From contig NZ_AVFK01000023.1 of the NCBI RefSeq assembly GCF_000936425.1, positions 62,001 through 126,000 on the forward strand: DNA of 64,000 nucleotides, in the 5' to 3' direction. The notes beneath the pieces are model-generated. The model did not search any database. It was not told the DNA's origin and worked only from the letters and a program-made list of their open reading frames with translations. This DNA is from Skermanella aerolata KACC 11604. Its GTDB lineage: Bacteria > Pseudomonadota > Alphaproteobacteria > Azospirillales > Azospirillaceae. Shown piece by piece: positions 60,484 through 64,000 of this stretch. Made by a program: the position numbers and the translations under genes. How positions within the stretch are numbered: the first letter of the stretch is position 1; each line of letters starts with the position of its first letter.

Positions 60484-61389
60484 TCAAGTCCCCGTGTGCC
60501 ACTCGTAAGTCCTCACATAAGTGAGGAACGCTCGCATCGCGGCGCTTGGAAGACGACGACTCGGATAATACAGGAACCAGCTGGGTAAGATCGGACTCCA
60601 GTCCGCAAGAACCTCGATCAACCTCCCGGCATCGAGATGCGGCTTTGCATATTCTTCGAAAACATGCGCGACTCCCGCGCCCGCCAGGGCCGCTTGCAAT
60701 TCGTTATGCGCCGAACTGAGCGTAAGACGCCCCTCCGGGTTGATGTCCAACTCTTCACTTCCTTTGCGGAACTTCCATGACACGAGTGTCCCACCCGGAA
60801 ACCTGCGCCGTATGCAGTCGTGGTGGACCAAATCATGCGGCGTCAGCGGTCGTCCATGCCGTCCGATATAATCCGGTGAAGCCACGATCACGTATCGCAG
60901 CGGTAGACCCAGTGGAATTGCAATCATGTCTTTAGCCAACTGCTTGCCGAACCGCACACCGGCGTCGAAAGCGTGCTCCACGATATCGATCACCGCGGCG
61001 TCACTGATCAGTTCGATTTTGACCGCTGGGTAGGCCTCCATGAAGTCGAACGCGAGGGGGCATAGAAGATGATCGACGGCGGGAGCCGGGGCATTGATCC
61101 GCAACGTTCCCGACGGACTGTCCCTCAGTTCATCGACCTCGGCTATCGCGAGTTGGATATCGCTTAACGCCGGAGCCAGCCGGTCGAGGAGGCGCTGTCC
61201 TGCTTCCGTCGGCGATACGCTCCTTGTCGTCCGATTGAGGAGCCGAATCCCAAGCGCCTCTTCCAAGGCATTGATCGTTTGGCTCAAGGCTGATGATGAA
61301 ACGCCCCGCTTAAGCGCCGCTGCGCGAAAGCCACCACAGCGGACGATCGCCGCGAACACATCCAAACTGTCCAGACGAATTGGGTTCAT
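60484..61389 (-). CDS. LysR-family transcriptional regulator
   Basis: A 301-residue LysR regulator of standard length. HTH: LDVFAAIVRCGGFRAAALKR, then SSSALSQTINALEEALGIRL and LNRTTRSVSPTEAGQRLL; effector domain: SGTLRINAPAPAVDHLLCPL and the PHDLVHHDCIRRRFPGG segment typical of the CrgA/DsdC-like branch. It diverges from the Tat-exported metallo-hydrolase gene across 177 bp, so that gene is its most likely target. Confidence 0.92.
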   Translation of the reverse strand: MNPIRLDSLDVFAAIVRCGGFRAAALKRGVSSSALSQTINALEEALGIRLLNRTTRSVSPTEAGQRLLDRLAPALSDIQLAIAEVDELRDSPSGTLRINAPAPAVDHLLCPLAFDFMEAYPAVKIELISDAAVIDIVEHAFDAGVRFGKQLAKDMIAIPLGLPLRYVIVASPDYIGRHGRPLTPHDLVHHDCIRRRFPGGTLVSWKFRKGSEELDINPEGRLTLSSAHNELQAALAGAGVAHVFEEYAKPHLDAGRLIEVLADWSPILPSWFLYYPSRRLPSAAMRAFLTYVRTYEWHTGT

Positions 61390-61566
61390 TGCGAAGCTGA
61401 TCTAATCATGGTGATCAATTCTACCCATCTTATCCGCGCAATGATGTCGTGTCATGCTTGATCGGTAGTCAACCGTCGCCCTCTGGTCGCTGTCCTTTCA
61501 CCGGTTACTTTCACGGTCCCGCGGCTGGATGCGGCGAGCAGGCGGGCAATCGTGAAGGGAACCTCG

Positions 61567-62553
61567 ATGAACGCGTTCACTCTGAACAGACGCGCTGTCA
61601 TGCTGTCCGCCGTCGTCGGCGCATCGACCATGTTCGTTGCCGGCGGTGGCGGCCTTGCAAGCGCACAGGCGACGCCACCGATAAGCGGCAACGCTGGCCA
61701 TTACCGTTTCCGTGTCGGCGAGATCGGCGCGACGGTCTTGAGCGACGGCGTGATCGGCGGCCCGCCCAGGGTTTATGCGAGCGACGCCCCCGAGACGGAG
61801 CTTCGGGAGATTTTGCGGCGCGCATTCCTGCCGGCCGATCACATGACGCTGAACCTGAATACGCTTCTGATCGAAACCGGCGGACGGCGGATTCTCATCG
61901 AGGCCGGCGCGGGCACGACCATGGGTCCGAGTGGCGGTCGGATTTTCCAGAACCTGGCGGCGATCGGGCTCGTTCCGGCGGATATCGATGCGATCGTGAT
62001 TTCTCACACCCACCCCGACCATGTCGGCAACCTCAGAACCGCTGACGGCGGCAAGGCTTTCCCCCGCGCCGCCGTCTTCCTGCCGAAGGCGGACTGGGAT
62101 TTTTTCTTCCGCACCGATCCAGATCTATCCTACATGCCCGTGCCGGCGGATTTTCGCGTACGCTTCGCCGCCGCGATCAAGAGCAGCCTCGAACCCGTCA
62201 CGAACGATGTCGAGCTCTATGAAGCGGGCGCTGAGATCGTGCCGGGCCTCACGACGATCGTCGCATCCGGCCACACGCCCGGCATGGCCGCCTTCCTCAT
62301 CCATTCCGGAAACGATCAGTTGTTGTTGACGGCCGATCTCGCCTATCACCCGGTCGTTAACGTCGACAATCCCTGGCGTCCCGGCCCCGATCGCGACAAG
62401 GAAACCGCACTCGCCTCCCGCCGTCGCATCTTCGACAGGGCGGCCGCCGATCGCATTCCGGTGCTTGGTTTCCATTTTCCATTTCCGGGTCTCGGCCGGA
62501 TGCTGAGAACCGATGGCGGCTACGCCTGGGTCCCCGCAAACTGGCAGTTTTGA
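61567..62553 (+). CDS. Tat-exported metallo-beta-lactamase-fold hydrolase
   Basis: A 328-residue MBL-fold protein. The N-terminus (LNRRAVMLSAVVGAS, then a hydrophobic stretch ending ASAQA) is a twin-arginine signal, so it is exported folded with its metals. Metal motifs are SHTHPDHVG, a His in VASGHTPGMAAFLIHS and an Asp in LLTADLAYHP, with a final His in VLGFHFPFPGLG. Relatives include quorum-quenching lactonases and alkylsulfatase- or organophosphate-type hydrolases; the HxHxDH spacing matches the lactonase/glyoxalase II group, but substrate is not known. The ATG at 61567 has AAGGGAA upstream. It is divergent from a LysR regulator. Confidence 0.9.
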   Translation: MNAFTLNRRAVMLSAVVGASTMFVAGGGGLASAQATPPISGNAGHYRFRVGEIGATVLSDGVIGGPPRVYASDAPETELREILRRAFLPADHMTLNLNTLLIETGGRRILIEAGAGTTMGPSGGRIFQNLAAIGLVPADIDAIVISHTHPDHVGNLRTADGGKAFPRAAVFLPKADWDFFFRTDPDLSYMPVPADFRVRFAAAIKSSLEPVTNDVELYEAGAEIVPGLTTIVASGHTPGMAAFLIHSGNDQLLLTADLAYHPVVNVDNPWRPGPDRDKETALASRRRIFDRAAADRIPVLGFHFPFPGLGRMLRTDGGYAWVPANWQF

Positions 62554-62583
62554 CGCCGAAATCTGGGAAACGGGAGACCTCTC

Positions 62584-62665
62584 ATGGGCTAGTCCAAGAT
62601 CGACCGATGCGGTTTTCTCGGCACCGCCGGTGCGGCTGCGACGGGGCTGGCTCCGGCCGATCTAA
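62584..62665 (+). pseudogene. Broken start of a second Tat-exported protein gene
   Basis: After GGGAG and ATG at 62584 the frame reads M-G-stop-SKIDRCGFLGTAGAAATGLA. This is a near-perfect Tat signal (SKIDRRGFLGTAGAAATGLA type) spoiled by an in-frame TAG at the third codon and an Arg-to-Cys change in the twin-arginine pair. After about 27 codons it runs into an IS4 relic. The dead gene was probably co-transcribed with the metallo-hydrolase 30 nt upstream. Confidence 0.7.
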
Positions 62666-63077
62666 CTGTTCTTCCGCTGGGTCAAGCAGACGCTGAAACT
62701 GCGCCACTTCCTGGGCACTAGTGTTCTGATCCAAAAGAATGATTCCCGTTCACACTCGGGCCGTTGTTGTGCCACGGCCCAACCTTCGAAGCAGGAGCCT
62801 GTAGGTTGGGCCGTGGCCCAACAACAGCTTGCCATTGCTAGCGGGAGTCAGCCATTTCGGCCATAACACTAGCGAGAACGCCATACGGATCCAGATCACC
62901 GGGGCGCTGATCGCCTTCGTGCTGCTGTGGCTCGCCAAGGCCTCTCAGAACACCATCTAAAGCCCACTCACCTTCGCCTGGCTTGTCCGCTCCAACCTGA
63001 CCCAACGCTGCCGCATCCATCAGCTGCTGCCCAAACCTTGTCAGCCTGAACAAAGACGGGAGCATTGGAAAGCGTAG
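62666..63077 (+). pseudogene. IS4-family transposase relic, interrupted
   Basis: From 62666 the frame reads LFFRWVKQTLKLRHFLGT, which is cut at 62721 and resumes after a 147-bp insertion as SENAIRIQITGALIAFVLLW and LAKASQNTI, then a TAA. Past the stop the same frame goes on SPLTFAWLVRSNLTQRCRIH to 63077. This is the C-terminal part of an IS4-type transposase (FRWIKQxLKIRHFLGTSENA). The 5' part is missing and at least one nonsense codon is present, so it is long dead. Confidence 0.8.
62722..62868. mobile_element. 147-bp palindromic MITE-like insertion with CTAG target duplication
   Basis: The element interrupts the IS4 relic exactly between the codons for GT and SEN. CTAG is present on both sides (62718-62721 and 62869-62872), as expected for a 4-bp target-site duplication (a 6-bp CACTAG match is also seen). 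Ends are TGTTCTG and the complement TGTTATG. Inside is a long hairpin: GTTGTTGTGCCACGGCCCAA (62763 on) pairing with 62801-62825 (GTAGGTTGGGCCGTGGCCCA) with a 14-nt loop. It encodes no protein, so it must have been moved in trans. Confidence 0.75.
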
Positions 63078-63216
63078 GAGATGGTGTTGTTGGCGACCGG
63101 CAGCACTGGGCTTGAAGATGCAGTCCTGCCCCAAAACTACCTTGGGAAGCGCTACCTTATCCGGCGCAAACACCTTCGACTCCATCGCCTCCCACACTTT
63201 GCCATGCTCCCGACTG
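63078..63216. other. Non-coding remainder between IS4 relic and TPR gene
   Basis: No supportable gene. A minus-strand frame of about 120 residues crossing this area mainly shadows the IS4 relic and the palindromic element. Confidence 0.5.
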
Positions 63217-64000
63217 TTACTGTGTCACTACAGGCATCAAGCCCGCCTTGGTTGCGCCCTCGCGGATAGCGGCCTGCGCCTTCGGCGAGGTCACCGGGCA
63301 GTCGCGGATGTAGTTCTCTACCGTGAAGCTCGGGAACTCGGTCCGGATCCGTTCGGCAGCCTTGCGAGCCTCCTCAACCTGCCCAACCTGTTCCTGCGCC
63401 ATGGCATAGAACATCAGCATCTCACCCCCATCCAGAGGGGCCAGCCGCGACGCTTCTACCGCTTCCTCATATCGTCCGGCGATATACTGCGCGATCACGA
63501 GCGCAGGCGTATGCCCCGCCACCCCTGCCGGATCCAGTTCCATGGCGCGACGGGCGATCGGCACGGCCTCGTCCGCCTTCCCGAACAGGAGCGGCAGAGC
63601 CCAGGCTGCGGACGACAGTGCGTTGGCGTCACTTGTGCCCATCGCCAACGCCCGGTCGAACGCCTGTTCCGCTCCCTTCTGATCGCCCTCCAGCGCGCTT
63701 ACCCATCCGACGTGGGTCATCAGATGGGCGTCGTAAGGATCGAGCGCCGCGGCCTTCCTCACACACTCGACATAGGCCTGCACGGCGGCGAGCGGATCGT
63801 CGACGAAGCCGCTCGCCGCTGACAGGCTGTAGGCTATACCCAGCATGAGCCACGCTCTCGCGAAGCCGGGATCGATCTCGACTGCACGTGAGAGCAGCCG
63901 GATGGCCTCCTGCGTGGAGGCCTTGGTGTACTGGTGCTTCTGCTCCAGGCCGAGCAGGAAGAGATCATAGGCCTCCAAACTTGCCGGCCGCCTCCTGGCC
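63217..64000 (-). CDS. TPR-repeat protein, C-terminal part (adenylate-cyclase-like type), 5' end outside window
   Basis: About 261 C-terminal residues of a protein whose start is beyond the window; the frame is open to base 64000. It consists of TPR units (EAIRLLSRAVEIDPGFARAW, AYVECVRKAAALDPYDAHLM, AEQAFDRALAMGTSDANALS, AVPIARRAMELDPAGVAGHT). The entry sequence RPASLEAYDLFLLGLEQKHQ is typical of the TPR tails of class III adenylate/guanylate cyclases and OmpR-HTH/TPR regulators in rhizobia and relatives, where it follows a TolB-like segment. The catalytic or DNA-binding part is not visible, so the exact type is open. Confidence 0.8.
   Translation of the reverse strand, partial: ARRRPASLEAYDLFLLGLEQKHQYTKASTQEAIRLLSRAVEIDPGFARAWLMLGIAYSLSAASGFVDDPLAAVQAYVECVRKAAALDPYDAHLMTHVGWVSALEGDQKGAEQAFDRALAMGTSDANALSSAAWALPLLFGKADEAVPIARRAMELDPAGVAGHTPALVIAQYIAGRYEEAVEASRLAPLDGGEMLMFYAMAQEQVGQVEEARKAAERIRTEFPSFTVENYIRDCPVTSPKAQAAIREGATKAGLMPVVTQ

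Noticed and set aside
62838-63197. 119-codon minus-strand frame near the IS4 relic
   Set aside because: It runs antisense through the IS4 relic and part of the palindromic element and shows no family pattern.

Overview
The window reads as chromosomal (or chromid) DNA of a GC-rich alphaproteobacterium. The gene content fits a metabolically versatile soil or rhizosphere member of the Rhodospirillales/Azospirillaceae (Azospirillum- or Skermanella-like). This placement is inferred from codon bias, VirA/VirG-type regulators, an Agrobacterium-like type VI secretion layout and a DUF3141-pta-ackA block; no rRNA or tRNA is present to confirm it.

Region 1 (1-15801, all minus strand) is a run of ten closely spaced genes. 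In transcription order they are a PhaC-like DUF3141 protein, a small conserved protein, phosphate acetyltransferase, acetate kinase, two membrane-fusion lipoproteins and an RND permease, glycogen phosphorylase, glycogen debranching enzyme and (cut by the window edge) an L-lactate dehydrogenase. Gaps are 75 nt or less and several stop/start codons overlap, so this may be one long transcript joining glycogen breakdown, lactate/acetate fermentation and efflux, as expected for a low-oxygen or energy-stress programme.

Region 2 (15802-22180) is accessory DNA. It has an AT-richer leader with a possible small secreted peptide, a small secreted protein, a Na+/H+-type antiporter, two different IS6-family transposase relics in opposite orientation flanking an orphan YejA-type solute-binding protein, a FUSC gene remnant, and a stand-alone protein resembling the RNase A-like toxin domain of CdiA-type polymorphic toxins. 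The toxin-like gene converges on vgrG across a perfect 22-bp hairpin.

Region 3 (22184-46478) is a full type VI secretion locus. Minus arm: tssK, tagH (FHA), tssL with an OmpA domain, tssM, tagF, a membrane haem/HAMP sensor, a soluble Ser/Thr kinase, tssH/clpV, a LysR regulator, vgrG. Plus arm: tssA, tssB, tssC, hcp, tssE, tssF, tssG. No tssJ, PAAR gene or PppA phosphatase is seen. A 148-bp nested palindromic repeat lies between tssC and hcp.

Region 4 (46787-51339) is a VirG-like response regulator, a MauG-type di-haem peroxidase and a VirA-like hybrid kinase with a degenerate receiver. Region 5 (51376-64000) is a mosaic of small regulator/enzyme pairs: an OhrR-like MarR with a secreted hydrolase and two palindromic operators, a DUF1127 protein, a cupin, a P450, a GMC oxidoreductase, an excisionase-HTH/GAF fusion, an SDR/NTF2-like pair with a divergent HxlR regulator, a cytochrome c, a LysR regulator divergent from a Tat-exported metallo-beta-lactamase-fold hydrolase, then decayed DNA (broken Tat gene, IS4 relic interrupted by a 147-bp palindromic element with a visible target-site duplication), and the C-terminal part of a TPR protein leaving the window.
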